A stretch of DNA of 42,583 bases, taken from assembly GCA_949290475.1 (NCBI GenBank), contig CASESB010000058.1, forward strand, positions 1 through 42,583, given 5' to 3'. Source of the stretch: an uncultured Bacillota bacterium (GTDB taxonomy: Bacteria; Bacillota; Clostridia; Peptostreptococcales; Anaerovoracaceae). The notes beneath the pieces are model-generated. The model ran no database searches. It had not been told where the DNA came from and was given only the letters and a program-made list of their open reading frames with translations. Of this stretch, positions 1 to 8,193 are shown piece after piece. Both the position numbers and the translations under genes were made by a program. Position 1 is the stretch's first letter; the number at the start of each line of letters is the position of its first letter.

Positions 1-23
1 ACTGTAAACGGGCGCTTCGCACA

Positions 24-201
24 TTTTGCAGTCATTTTTAAAAATTTTTACATATGACTGCAAATTGTTGTGCGTTTGCGGGTATAAAGCCTCGAACGAA
101 CCCCTTCAAGCCCTCTACAAAGATGGTCCACGTCGTTCAAAATCACTCAAACCCATTGATTTATGCAGTCATCCAAGCAAAAAATCAAAATGACTGCAAA
201 A
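24..201 (+). repeat. Dispersed intergenic repeat, copy 1
   Basis: This ~180-bp sequence recurs in inverted orientation at 40949-41126, about three-quarters identical by eye. It carries the 8-mer TGCAGTCA or its complement four times, at 27-34, 55-62, 164-171 and 191-198. These form one hairpin-capable pair at each end, with a conserved ~100-bp core between them. It lies downstream of tsf, beyond that gene's terminator. Any ORF through it looks incidental, because the two copies do not keep one conserved frame. The family is not one I recognise; a MITE-like or BIME-like element is an inference. Confidence 0.75.
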
Positions 202-248
202 CAAAAAACCCTAGTTTATTACCGGAGTTTGACTTTTGTTTACAGTCT

Positions 249-274
249 AAAGGGACGGCAAATTGCCGTCCCTT
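249..274 (-). terminator. Terminator hairpin after tsf
   Basis: AAGGGACGGC and GCCGTCCCTT form a perfect 10-bp stem around a short A/T loop, about 30 bp past the tsf stop codon. The T tract on the minus strand is short, so termination could be weak. Confidence 0.6.
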
Positions 275-304
275 GTTTATCTTATTTAAAATCTACGTCA
301 TTAC

Positions 305-1231
305 TTATTTCTTAGCCGCAGCTGCTTGCTGTGCAGCTACCTCGGCTGCGAAGTCCTCTTCCTTCTTCTCGATGCCTTCGCCAACCTCGTATCTGATCAT
401 CGACGCGATCTCCATGTCCTTGCCGGCTTCCTTAGCCACGCTGTCGACATACTGCTTTACAGTCATATCGCTGTCCTTGACGAACTTCTGATCTACGAGG
501 CATACCTCCTTGAGGATAGCCTTGATCTTGCCCGGTATGATCCTGTCCAGAAGCTCCGGCTTCTTGCCCTCGTTGAGGAGCTGCTGCTTGGCGATCTCCG
601 TCTCGGAATCGAGCCATGCCTGGTCTACCTGTGATTCATCGAGGAACTTAGGATTCATGGATGCGATCTGCATTGCCACGTCCTTACCTACTACAGCGAT
701 CTCGTCTGCACTGGCTTCGGTCCTGAGGCCTACTATTACGCCGATCATACCGTTGCTGTGGATATATCCCGTATAAACCACTCCCGGCTCGTTGAACTTC
801 TTGAATCTTCTGATGCTCATATTCTCACCGATCGTAGCGATCTTGTTCGTGAGAACATCCTGTACCGTACCCTCGTCGCCGTAAGGGAGCGCCATGAAAG
901 CGTCCATGTCGGCAGCATCGCTTTCAAGAGCCATCTGAGCCAGCGTCTCTACGAAGGTGATGAACTCATCGTTCTTAGCTACGAAGTCGGTCTCCGAATT
1001 TACTTCTATGATAGCGGCAGCCTTGCCGTCATCGGCAAATGCAGTCTTTACAAGACCCATTGCCGCGATCCTGCCGGCCTTCTTTGCCGCCTTTGCGAGT
1101 CCCTTTTCTCTCAGGAGCTCTACAGCCTTATCCATATCGCCGTCCGTCTCCACGAGGACCTTCTTGCAATCCATCATGCCTGCGCCTGTCATCTCACGCA
1201 GTTCTTTTACCATCTGAGCTGTTACAGCCAT
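305..1231 (-). CDS. tsf: Translation elongation factor Ts
   Basis: EF-Ts, 308 residues, is the guanine nucleotide exchange factor that recharges EF-Tu with GTP in the cytoplasm. The N-terminus MAVTAQMVKELREMTGAGMM followed by a DCKK segment is the UBA-like EF-Tu-binding region typical of the family, and the core contains the SETDFVAKNDEF motif. The start at 1231 is chosen because TTTAGGAGGAATAAAA precedes it; a longer frame would begin inside the end of rpsB. It lies 25 bp after rpsB, the usual rpsB-tsf operon, and a hairpin at 249-274 follows it. Length and motifs are normal. Confidence 0.98.
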   Translation of the reverse strand: MAVTAQMVKELREMTGAGMMDCKKVLVETDGDMDKAVELLREKGLAKAAKKAGRIAAMGLVKTAFADDGKAAAIIEVNSETDFVAKNDEFITFVETLAQMALESDAADMDAFMALPYGDEGTVQDVLTNKIATIGENMSIRRFKKFNEPGVVYTGYIHSNGMIGVIVGLRTEASADEIAVVGKDVAMQIASMNPKFLDESQVDQAWLDSETEIAKQQLLNEGKKPELLDRIIPGKIKAILKEVCLVDQKFVKDSDMTVKQYVDSVAKEAGKDMEIASMIRYEVGEGIEKKEEDFAAEVAAQQAAAAKK

Positions 1232-1256
1232 TTTTATTCCTCCTAAAAAACTATCC

Positions 1257-2042
1257 TTACTCCTCAACAGCCTCTTCGGTCTTATCCTCTGCTGCCTCGG
1301 CTACGTCTTCCGCTTCAGCGGCCTCGGTCGAGCCTGCTTCCTCTCCTTCGTCGAAGCTCTCGCCCTGCCTTGCCTCGATCACTGCATCGGCCATGCACCC
1401 TGCTATCAGCTTGACAGCTCTTATAGCGTCGTCGTTAGCAGGGATGATGTAATCCACATCGTCAGGATCGCAGTTCGTGTCTACGATGCCGACAACCGGA
1501 ATACCCAGTATTCTGGCTTCCTTGACAGCGATCTTCTCTTTCTTCGGATCGACTACGAATATAGCTCCCGGCATTCCCTTCATATCCTTGATGCCGCCGA
1601 GGAACTTCTCCAGCTTTTCAAGCTCCAGTCTCAGCTTGATGACTTCCTTCTTTGAAAGCTTCTCAAACGTGCCGTCTTCTTCCATCGTCTTTATATCGTT
1701 GAGTCTCTTGATCCTTCCGGAAATCGTCTTGTAGTTGGTGAGCATACCGCCGAGCCATCTCTGATTTACATAGTACATGTCGCATCTCTTGGCTTCATCC
1801 TCGATAGCAGCCTGAGCCTGCTTCTTCGTTCCTACGAAAAGCACCGGCTTGCCGCTGGCGGCAACGTCCTTCATGAATTCATAGGCTTCATCTATCTTCT
1901 TTACGGTCTTCTGCAGGTCTATGATATAGATGCCGTTTCTTTCCGTAAAGATGTACGGAGCCATCTTAGGGTTCCATCTTCTCGTCTGGTGTCCGAAATG
2001 CACACCTGCTTCAAGCAACTGTTTCATTGAAATTACTGACAT
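1257..2042 (-). CDS. rpsB: 30S ribosomal protein S2
   Basis: S2, 261 residues, is a late-assembling small-subunit protein. It starts [20 protein letters not shown], the canonical S2 opening, and carries [18 protein letters not shown] and the internal motif [11 protein letters not shown]. The acidic, alanine-rich C-terminal tail of about 30 residues is a common variable extension. The start at 2042 has an upstream GAGAGGAGAAACAAA ribosome-binding site. An in-frame extension to 2243 uses a TTG codon and would span the promoter, so it is rejected. It is first gene of the rpsB-tsf operon, with its own promoter at 2203-2231. Confidence 0.98.
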   Translation of the reverse strand: MSVISMKQLLEAGVHFGHQTRRWNPKMAPYIFTERNGIYIIDLQKTVKKIDEAYEFMKDVAASGKPVLFVGTKKQAQAAIEDEAKRCDMYYVNQRWLGGMLTNYKTISGRIKRLNDIKTMEEDGTFEKLSKKEVIKLRLELEKLEKFLGGIKDMKGMPGAIFVVDPKKEKIAVKEARILGIPVVGIVDTNCDPDDVDYIIPANDDAIRAVKLIAGCMADAVIEARQGESFDEGEEAGSTEAAEAEDVAEAAEDKTEEAVEE

Positions 2043-2196
2043 TTTGTTTCTCCTCTCGGTTTTTCTCTTCCACAGCAGTTTATATACGCAGGACAACCAT
2101 CGCCCGCCTGATACGCTCTGCGCGCGAAGGCACCGATCCTCGCGGCCGCTGCCGTGTGTGAACTGTAAATAATAAATGGTCTCGAAAGTAAGACCA
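2043..2196 (-). promoter_or_regulatory. Long GC-rich rpsB leader
   Basis: About 155 nt separate the predicted transcription start from the rpsB start codon. The RNA can form an early GGTCT/AGACC hairpin (2179-2196) and further GC-rich pairing around 2095-2150. Autogenous control of rpsB by S2 through leader RNA is known in other bacterial groups. That this leader does the same is inference; no named motif was matched. Confidence 0.35.
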
Positions 2197-2202
2197 GCTA
2201 AT

Positions 2203-2231
2203 ACTATACTACAAAACGCAACTGATTTCAA
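2203..2231 (-). promoter_or_regulatory. Promoter for rpsB-tsf
   Basis: TTGAAA (2226-2231), a 17-bp spacer and TATAGT (2203-2208) on the minus strand form a good sigma-A promoter. The -35 element overlaps the last codons of the upstream LytTR gene. Confidence 0.75.
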
Positions 2232-2638
2232 CGTTTTTCGCAATATTTAACAGCATTTTTCACCCGATTTTCAGGCATCGCGTCTTTTGTCCGTGATTTG
2301 TCGAGAAGATACCCGCTGAATATCTTCTTTGCCTCCCTGTACGTCTCACGCCCCATGTATATTTCCTCGTTCGTTTCAACGTAGATGGTATTCCTGTCCA
2401 TCCACACTATCCTGTCCATGTTGATTATATAGCCTCTGTGACAGCACAGAAAACGCGAGTCAAGATACGGCTTCACATCGCGGAACCTGCCGTAAAATTC
2501 CAGGCATGAGCTTTGGCCTCCCTGTGCGGGACACATATGGATCTTTATTTTTCTGAGAGCCTTCTCCATATACAGGATATCCTCCAGCTGTATCACGTAT
2601 ATGCTGCTGCTCTTGCGTATCACCATGCTTCCTGACAT
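2228..2638 (-). CDS. Stand-alone LytTR-domain DNA-binding protein
   Basis: This 136-residue protein is essentially one LytTR (LytS/AlgR-type) DNA-binding domain with no receiver domain in front. Family hallmarks are visible: an early strand [14 protein letters not shown], the mid-domain segment [15 protein letters not shown], and a final strand around [17 protein letters not shown]. Start 2638 is preferred because AGGAAGGGGG lies upstream; a GTG at 2677 is the alternative. Such one-domain proteins can act as constitutive or peptide-modulated regulators, but the target here is unknown. Its 3' end overlaps the rpsB promoter -35 region. Family call is firm, role is not. Confidence 0.85.
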   Translation of the reverse strand: MSGSMVIRKSSSIYVIQLEDILYMEKALRKIKIHMCPAQGGQSSCLEFYGRFRDVKPYLDSRFLCCHRGYIINMDRIVWMDRNTIYVETNEEIYMGRETYREAKKIFSGYLLDKSRTKDAMPENRVKNAVKYCEKR

Positions 2639-2738
2639 AAAACATCCCCCTTCCTGTGCCTGGTATAATTCTCGCACAAAAAAGGGGGATATGCTGCTCG
2701 TATTTACGTCAAAATGTCCGTATCGCGATCAAATCGTG

Positions 2739-2936
2739 CTACATGCCGCCTTCCCTGTAGGTGATGAGATCTTCGGCGATCTCATTGGCAGCGATCGACA
2801 CCGGCTTTTCAACATCCGCCTCCGTCAGCTTCGGCATGCCTTCTATGACGTCTCTGGCCCTCTTGGCTGCCAGTATCACCAGCGTATACTTGCTGTCGGC
2901 TTTTGTCCTGATTTCATCTATCGATGGGTATAACAT
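2739..2936 (-). CDS. rpoZ: RNA polymerase omega subunit
   Basis: Omega, 65 residues, helps fold and assemble the beta-prime subunit of RNA polymerase. The start MLYPSIDEI, the core [17 protein letters not shown] and the [17 protein letters not shown] helix are diagnostic. The ATG overlaps the gmk stop codon by one base (TAATG), so translation is probably coupled to gmk. The gmk-rpoZ pair is common in Firmicutes. The protein is at the short end of the family's range but lacks no recognised core segment. Confidence 0.95.
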   Translation of the reverse strand: MLYPSIDEIRTKADSKYTLVILAAKRARDVIEGMPKLTEADVEKPVSIAANEIAEDLITYREGGM

Positions 2937-3550
2937 TATAATTCCTCCTTGTACCTGTTTACTATCCTCTCTACCTCTTCGCCGTTCAGCTTGCACTGTT
3001 CGGCTGTTATTATCGCTCTTACTCTGTTTATCGCTGTTTCCAGATCCTCGTTTATGACCCGGTAATCGTACTGATCTATAGAAGCAATTTCCTGCAGCGC
3101 CGTGCCGAGCCTTCTGGCCATGCTCTCTTCGGTCTCGGAGCCTCTTCCCTTTATCCTGTTCTTCAGCTCCTCGATGGACGGCGGCAGTATAAATATGAAT
3201 ACGCCCTCCGGATATGATCTCTTGACCTGCATAGCTCCCTGTACGTCTATCTCCAGAATTACATCGATTCCCTGTTCAAGCCACTCCAGCACGTTTTTTC
3301 TCGGCGTGCCGTAGAGGTTGCCGTACACGTTGGCATACTCCATGAAGCCGTCTTCACCTATGAGCTTCTCGAACGAATCCCTGTCGACGAAGTGGTAGTG
3401 AACCTTGTCCACCTCGCCTTCTCTCGGACTGCGCGTCGTCATGGAAACCGACATCCTGATGTTTCTCTCCGCATCCAGCACTTCCTTGCAGATCGTTCCC
3501 TTGCCTGCACCGGAAGGACCTGAGATCACAAATAATTTACCCTGAGCCAT
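2936..3550 (-). CDS. gmk: Guanylate kinase
   Basis: Guanylate kinase, 204 residues, phosphorylates GMP to GDP with ATP. The P-loop GPSGAGKGT lies at residues 11-19. The GMP-binding region follows with [19 protein letters not shown] and [12 protein letters not shown]. The family's late motif [10 protein letters not shown] is present near residues 163-172. Length is normal. It is first of a gmk-rpoZ pair, with a promoter about 50 bp upstream at 3599-3627. The yicC gene, often next to gmk in Firmicutes, is here separated from it by the permease gene. Confidence 0.97.
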   Translation of the reverse strand: MAQGKLFVISGPSGAGKGTICKEVLDAERNIRMSVSMTTRSPREGEVDKVHYHFVDRDSFEKLIGEDGFMEYANVYGNLYGTPRKNVLEWLEQGIDVILEIDVQGAMQVKRSYPEGVFIFILPPSIEELKNRIKGRGSETEESMARRLGTALQEIASIDQYDYRVINEDLETAINRVRAIITAEQCKLNGEEVERIVNRYKEEL

Positions 3551-3598
3551 ATATCTACTCCCGCTAAGATCTGAGTGCGCCTACTTGTCTGAATAAGT

Positions 3599-3627
3599 AT
3601 TATACCACCAATTTCGATGTTCATCAA
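3599..3627 (-). promoter_or_regulatory. Promoter for gmk-rpoZ
   Basis: TTGATG (3622-3627), 17 bp and TATAAT (3599-3604) on the minus strand, close to consensus. Confidence 0.75.
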
Positions 3628-3629
3628 GA

Positions 3630-3656
3630 AAAATCGGGAGGCTCTGCGAGCCTCCC
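3630..3656 (-). terminator. Intrinsic terminator of the permease gene
   Basis: On the minus strand GGGAGGCTC-GCA-GAGCCTCCC (3636-3656) is followed by GATTTTTC. It sits 14 bp past the permease stop codon and directly before the gmk promoter. Confidence 0.85.
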
Positions 3657-3669
3657 TCATCTCATATCG

Positions 3670-5313
3670 CTATTCATCATCAGGTATCGGATCCACCTTC
3701 TTGCCGACGATATGCAGCACTGCGCTCAGCACCAGCATGATGGCGCCGATCCACGTCAGCAGCGTTATCATCAGGCTCCAGTTGCTGATCAGACCAGAGC
3801 CGTACAGATCCAGATAGTAATCAGGACCCCATCCGGCCTCGTACCATCTCAGGAAGAAGGAACCGCCAAATGCCAGCACGCCGAATATCAGGAAGAATCT
3901 TCCGAACCTTACGAGGTCGCCCTGCGCAAGCCCCGTCTTAGGATTGACAGGATTGAGAGTCGGATTTTCAACGGAAAGTCCGCCGTATACCTTCTTGCAG
4001 ATGATATACATCAGCAGTGCGAAGAGTATGAGCACATATCCCAGCAGGAAGTATTCCGTTCCGTTCATCAGTATGCCTACGACACCGATTATCATCATCG
4101 AGATCACTATGTAGTAAGGCGAGAACTTGCCCTTTACATAGTAGAGATCTCCTCTCTTCTCAACAGGATACAGCTTCCTCAGCTTGAGGAACGCCACTGC
4201 GAAGCCCGCATAGCATACGAAGAGCAGCGGCGACAGTATGATTACCAGGATCTCGAAATCCAGGTTTACCAGGATCACGTTGAGCACCGCCAGGATCACG
4301 ATCGGCCAGATAGGAACCTTGCGGTTCTTGGATACGGTCGACAGGAACTTAGGACACAGATGGTCCTTTCCCAGGATCATGAACGATCTCGAAGCCGTAG
4401 CCGTAGTGGCGTTCAGAAGCGCCAGCTGCGAAATAACGGCGGTGATCATGAATGCAACTCCGGCCCATTTGCCGACATATGTAAAGAGTACCGTCGAATA
4501 GTCTATCGTGGATCCCCATTCCGTCCAAGGTCCCAGAGATACGATGCCGCCCAGCGTCGGAAGTATGTAGCTTACGACCATCAGAACGATACACCACTTC
4601 ATGCCCTTAGGTATTATCTGCGGGTTCTCTATCTCGCCGCCGAGATTGGCTATCGCAGTATATCCGCAGAACATCCATACCCCGATGGCTATTCCTACGC
4701 CCAGACTGGAAAGCGCACCCTGCTCAACATTCATGAACGGGTCGAACGGGTTGTTCTGCCAGTTGGCAAGTCCCACGATCGCTACAGCCAGGAACGCCGC
4801 CAGGATTATGAACGTGAATATGGTGTTTACTACGTTTACCTCCTGGAGTCCCAAAAGGTTTACAACCGTGAATACCAGTATGATGGCAACCTTGACCGCC
4901 AGCTCCACCATAGGACTCATCTCGATATACATGCCTATGTAGTCCGTCGCCAGAACTATATAGGATGCTCCCGTCAGATACCAGGCCACAGCCATCCACA
5001 GGCCGAAGGCGAATCCCCAGAATTCACCGAATGCCATCTTGACCCATACGTAAGGTCCCGAATCGACCGGCGCCAGGTTCGTCAGCTCAGATACGTACAA
5101 CCCCATCGGCAGAGCCCACATGAGCGGGATGATGATGAGGAGCATGAGCGTCATTCCCGGACCGGAAGACGGTATGATCGACTCGATACCGAATGCTCCG
5201 CCGCTGACCGAACAGAATATAAAGAACAGCACAGCGGTGAAGGAGAATCGTGTCTTTTTCAGACCGGGCATGACGTCTGTCAGCACCTGGCCTCCTTCAT
5301 AATTGACTTTCAT
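3670..5313 (-). CDS. APC-superfamily amino acid permease
   Basis: This 547-residue polytopic membrane protein belongs to the amino acid-polyamine-organocation transporters. The first helix region contains the substrate-binding signature SVSGGAFGIE, matching the unwound TM1 glycine motif of the family, and 12 or more hydrophobic segments follow. A later TM6-like helix reads GIAIGVWMFCGYTAIANLGGEIENP. Substrate cannot be read from the sequence; amino acid uptake or antiport is the family expectation. Start 5313 (MKVNYEGG) has a GGGGAGG site upstream; an in-frame ATG lies eight codons earlier. It looks monocistronic, with its own terminator. Confidence 0.88.
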   Translation of the reverse strand: MKVNYEGGQVLTDVMPGLKKTRFSFTAVLFFIFCSVSGGAFGIESIIPSSGPGMTLMLLIIIPLMWALPMGLYVSELTNLAPVDSGPYVWVKMAFGEFWGFAFGLWMAVAWYLTGASYIVLATDYIGMYIEMSPMVELAVKVAIILVFTVVNLLGLQEVNVVNTIFTFIILAAFLAVAIVGLANWQNNPFDPFMNVEQGALSSLGVGIAIGVWMFCGYTAIANLGGEIENPQIIPKGMKWCIVLMVVSYILPTLGGIVSLGPWTEWGSTIDYSTVLFTYVGKWAGVAFMITAVISQLALLNATTATASRSFMILGKDHLCPKFLSTVSKNRKVPIWPIVILAVLNVILVNLDFEILVIILSPLLFVCYAGFAVAFLKLRKLYPVEKRGDLYYVKGKFSPYYIVISMMIIGVVGILMNGTEYFLLGYVLILFALLMYIICKKVYGGLSVENPTLNPVNPKTGLAQGDLVRFGRFFLIFGVLAFGGSFFLRWYEAGWGPDYYLDLYGSGLISNWSLMITLLTWIGAIMLVLSAVLHIVGKKVDPIPDDE

Positions 5314-5378
5314 TGCAATGCCTCCCCAATAAATCACATAATGATAACGATTTCGGAATCATTGTAACATTTTTAGTG

Positions 5379-5395
5379 ATATCGACATACGATAT
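5379..5395. promoter_or_regulatory. Inverted repeat upstream of the permease
   Basis: ATATCG-ACATA-CGATAT is a perfect 6-bp inverted repeat in the 198-bp gap between yicC and the permease start. It could be an operator for the permease, whose likely -10 (TACAAT-like) lies just downstream. Nothing else in the gap stands out. Confidence 0.3.
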
Positions 5396-5511
5396 TATTG
5401 CCCAATGTCTGACAATTGTGACAGGACACGCTCTGTTTTTTCAGAACATTCGTTTATTGGCCGGTATTTCCTCTGCTTACATAGCAACTAAGACATCTTT
5501 TTGCCATCGTT

Positions 5512-6396
5512 CTACTCTATGTTCTGTACCTGCTCCCTGATCTTCTCGATCTCGCTCTTAGCCTCAAGCATCAGCGAGGTTATCTCCAGATCGTTGGCCT
5601 TCGATCCTATGGTATTGGCCTCACGATTCATCTCCTGTACGAGAAAATCCAGCTTCTTACCCACCGGACTGGCTTCAGACGTAAGGATCTTCTTCAGCTG
5701 CTCCATATGGCTGTCGAGCCTTACCAGCTCTTCGGTAATATTGGACTTGTCGGCGAATACAGCCGCCTCGACAAGTATCCTCTCCTCCGGTATATCCACC
5801 GCATCCTCGGTAAGCTCCTTTATCCTTCCGCGCAGCTTTTCCGTGTAATCTTTGACGACCATCGGCGCCCTCGTCTCGATCTTCCTGACCGTTTCCCTGA
5901 CGAGTTCTCCTCTCATGAGCAGATCCTCAGACAGCTTCCTGCCCTCTCTCTCGCGCATCTCGTCCAGCTTTGCTGCTGCGGCAGCCACAGCGTTCTCCAT
6001 GGCGAGCGAGACCTGCTCCTCGTCCTCCACCTCCGGCACCGTCCTCATCACATCAGGCATATTGGCTACCAGCCCGATGTCGATATCGCCGCTCAGCCCA
6101 TACGTTTCCTTGAGCGTTCTGAGATTTTCCATGTACTGTCCCGCCATCAGAGTATTGAGTCTGACGCTCATGTCATCCTCCGTTATATTCTCTACCACGA
6201 TGGATACCTCGGCTTTTCCGCGCTTCATCTTTTCCTTGACGGCCGCCTTTATCCTCTCCTCGGCAAACGAATACCTCTTAGGCATTTTCACGGTTATGTC
6301 CGCATATCTGTGGTTCACCGTCTTTATCTCCGCCGTTATGCTTCTCTTTCCGTCGGAATACTCGCCTCTTCCGAAGCCGGTCATGCTTTTTATCAT
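5512..6396 (-). CDS. yicC: YicC-family endoribonuclease-like protein
   Basis: YicC/YloC family, 294 residues. The N-terminus MIKSMTGFGRGE followed by an AEIKTVNHRY segment is the family signature. The C-terminus has the conserved GKKLDFLVQEMNREANTIGSK block (DUF1732 region). Members have been described as endoribonucleases acting on RNA; that activity is family knowledge, not visible here. The start at 6396 has a GGTGA site; an ATG four codons earlier at 6408 is also possible. It diverges from rqcH across a 90-bp promoter region. Confidence 0.93.
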   Translation of the reverse strand: MIKSMTGFGRGEYSDGKRSITAEIKTVNHRYADITVKMPKRYSFAEERIKAAVKEKMKRGKAEVSIVVENITEDDMSVRLNTLMAGQYMENLRTLKETYGLSGDIDIGLVANMPDVMRTVPEVEDEEQVSLAMENAVAAAAAKLDEMREREGRKLSEDLLMRGELVRETVRKIETRAPMVVKDYTEKLRGRIKELTEDAVDIPEERILVEAAVFADKSNITEELVRLDSHMEQLKKILTSEASPVGKKLDFLVQEMNREANTIGSKANDLEITSLMLEAKSEIEKIREQVQNIE

Positions 6397-6420
6397 ATTT
6401 TCACCCATTTCTTTCCCTTG

Positions 6421-6462
6421 TGTGATAATATTATTACCGTATAACGACTTTATTATATCACA
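6421..6462. promoter_or_regulatory. Divergent promoter region with inverted repeat
   Basis: The 90 bp between yicC and rqcH hold AT-rich -10-like hexamers in both directions. TGTGATAATA (6421-6430) is mirrored by TATTATATCACA (6451-6462) with a 2-nt bulge. This may be a shared operator. No regulator was identified. Confidence 0.3.
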
Positions 6463-6485
6463 CATGAATATGGGAGGGAACAGAC

Positions 6486-8177
6486 ATGTCCTTTGACGGC
6501 GTGGCGACATATGCCGCGGTAAAAGAATTGAAAGACAGCCTCTTCATGGGGAAGATAGAAAAGATATATCAACCGCAGCCGGAGCAGCTGCTGTTCATCA
6601 TACACACGAAAAACGGCAAAAGGAAGCTCTTCATGTCCTCAGGCAGCAATCATTCCGCCGTATATCTCGTCGATGAGACTCCCGAAAACCCTAAAAACCC
6701 GCCGGTCTTCTGCATGGTACTGAGAAAGCACCTGGGGGCGGCCAGGATAACCGATGTGCTGCAGCATGAAAACGACAGGATAATCGAGATCCTCATGGAA
6801 ACCGTCAACGAACTGGGCTTTTCGGTCAATAAGAAGCTGGTGATAGAGATCATGGGCAAGCACAGCAATATAATGCTGGTCGATATGGACACCGGCAAAA
6901 TCATCGACAGCATCAAACACGTATCAATCGATGTCAACAGAGCCAGACAGATATTGCCCGGCAAGCAGTACGAGTATCCGCCTGCCCAGGACAAGATACC
7001 GTTCTGCAGCGTCACCGAAAATGACATGGAAGCTATGCTGGCAGGACAGGCGCAGCCCGAGAGGAGCCTGCTCAACAACATTCAGGGCATTTCACCTGCG
7101 CTGGCCGAAAGCATCGCTCTCTGCGGCGATCCGGCTTCGTGTTACGCCAGGCTCCGCCAGATCATCGCTGCGATCGACAACGGAGCGGCGACTCCTGTCG
7201 TATATATAGATGAGGATGATAAGCCGCTCGATTTTCACGTGACTGCTCTGAGCGCCCTGGAGGGTTCCTGCCGCCGTCTGGATTTTGACAGCTTCAGCGC
7301 GGCTGCCGGCTATTTTTTCAGACACAGGGAAACGTCCAACACCGTGAAGCAGAAGGCCAACGATCTGCTGCGCCATATCAACGGGCACCTCAGCAAGCTG
7401 CGTCTCAAGACCCAGCGCCTCAACGAGGATCTCCGCAAAGCACAGAATTCCGATCGCTACAGGCTGTACGGCGAGCTGCTGACCGCCAATCTCCACGCTG
7501 CGAAATCAGGCGACGACTCAGTGCAGGTCACGAACTACTACGACGGAACTGCCGTGGATATCCCGCTCGATCCCAGATTCTCACCGGCGAAGAACGCTCA
7601 GAATTATTACAAAAAATACAGCAAGGCCAAGACTGCCGTCAAGGAGAAACAGATACAGCTGGAGGAAACACACCGCCAGATCGCTTATCTGGAATCCGTC
7701 GCCGCCTATGCCGAGCGCGCCCGTACAGTGGAGGAAACGGAGCTGCTGCGCCAGGAACTGACCGATGCCGGATTCATACGTTACAGAAAGACGCGCAGCG
7801 GACAGCAGAAAAAGAGCAAGCCGCAGCCACTCAAATACACGCTTTCGTCAGGCAAGACCGTGCTGGTAGGCAGGAACAACAGAGAAAACGACTGGCTGAC
7901 TCTCAAACGCGCCGCCTCATCGGATCTGTGGTTTCACACCAAGGACATACCGGGCTCACACACGGTGCTGCTTCTCGACGGAAGCGAGCCTGAGGAAGGA
8001 GATCTCTTTGAAGCCGCGTCCGTTGCCGCCTATCACAGCAAGGGGCGCGATTCTGAAAACGTCCCCGTCGACTACACGAAGATCCGCTACGTAAAAAAGC
8101 CGGGAGGAGCAAATCCCGGCATGGTCATATTCACGCACAACAGAACTCTGTACGTAGATCCAAAGCTCCCGGAATGA
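6486..8177 (+). CDS. rqcH: Ribosome quality control factor RqcH (NFACT family)
   Basis: RqcH, 563 residues, is the bacterial Rqc2/NEMF homologue. It binds stalled 50S subunits holding peptidyl-tRNA and recruits tRNA-Ala to add C-terminal alanine tails. The NFACT-N domain opens MSFDGVATYAAVKEL and contains the QHENDRI segment. A helix-hairpin-helix region (about 190-220) and a coiled coil (about 290-420) follow. The C-terminal NFACT-R domain has the diagnostic DLWFHTKDIPGSH. Older annotations call it fibronectin-binding protein A. GGGAGGGAACAGAC precedes the ATG. A tRNA-Ala gene and the tmRNA/SmpB rescue system occur about 25 kb away in the same window. Confidence 0.96.
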   Translation: MSFDGVATYAAVKELKDSLFMGKIEKIYQPQPEQLLFIIHTKNGKRKLFMSSGSNHSAVYLVDETPENPKNPPVFCMVLRKHLGAARITDVLQHENDRIIEILMETVNELGFSVNKKLVIEIMGKHSNIMLVDMDTGKIIDSIKHVSIDVNRARQILPGKQYEYPPAQDKIPFCSVTENDMEAMLAGQAQPERSLLNNIQGISPALAESIALCGDPASCYARLRQIIAAIDNGAATPVVYIDEDDKPLDFHVTALSALEGSCRRLDFDSFSAAAGYFFRHRETSNTVKQKANDLLRHINGHLSKLRLKTQRLNEDLRKAQNSDRYRLYGELLTANLHAAKSGDDSVQVTNYYDGTAVDIPLDPRFSPAKNAQNYYKKYSKAKTAVKEKQIQLEETHRQIAYLESVAAYAERARTVEETELLRQELTDAGFIRYRKTRSGQQKKSKPQPLKYTLSSGKTVLVGRNNRENDWLTLKRAASSDLWFHTKDIPGSHTVLLLDGSEPEEGDLFEAASVAAYHSKGRDSENVPVDYTKIRYVKKPGGANPGMVIFTHNRTLYVDPKLPE

Positions 8178-8193
8178 TCATCCCGGGAGCTTT
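8162..8193. terminator. Bidirectional terminator overlapping two convergent stop codons
   Basis: AAAGCTCCCGG (8162-8172) and CCGGGAGCTTT (8183-8193) form a perfect 11-bp stem with a 10-nt loop. Both stop codons, of rqcH (8175-8177) and of the hydrolase (8178-8180), lie in the loop. So the arms encode the last residues of both proteins. Confidence 0.85.

Noticed and set aside
54-491. 145-codon plus-strand frame at the left edge
   Set aside because: Its first part lies in the dispersed repeat and its last part is antisense to tsf; the other repeat copy does not keep the frame.
3712-5367. 551-codon open frame on the plus strand
   Set aside because: It is the antisense of the APC permease gene; the product is Gln/Arg/Tyr/His-rich with no domain, and the minus strand has clear motifs, a ribosome-binding site and a terminator.
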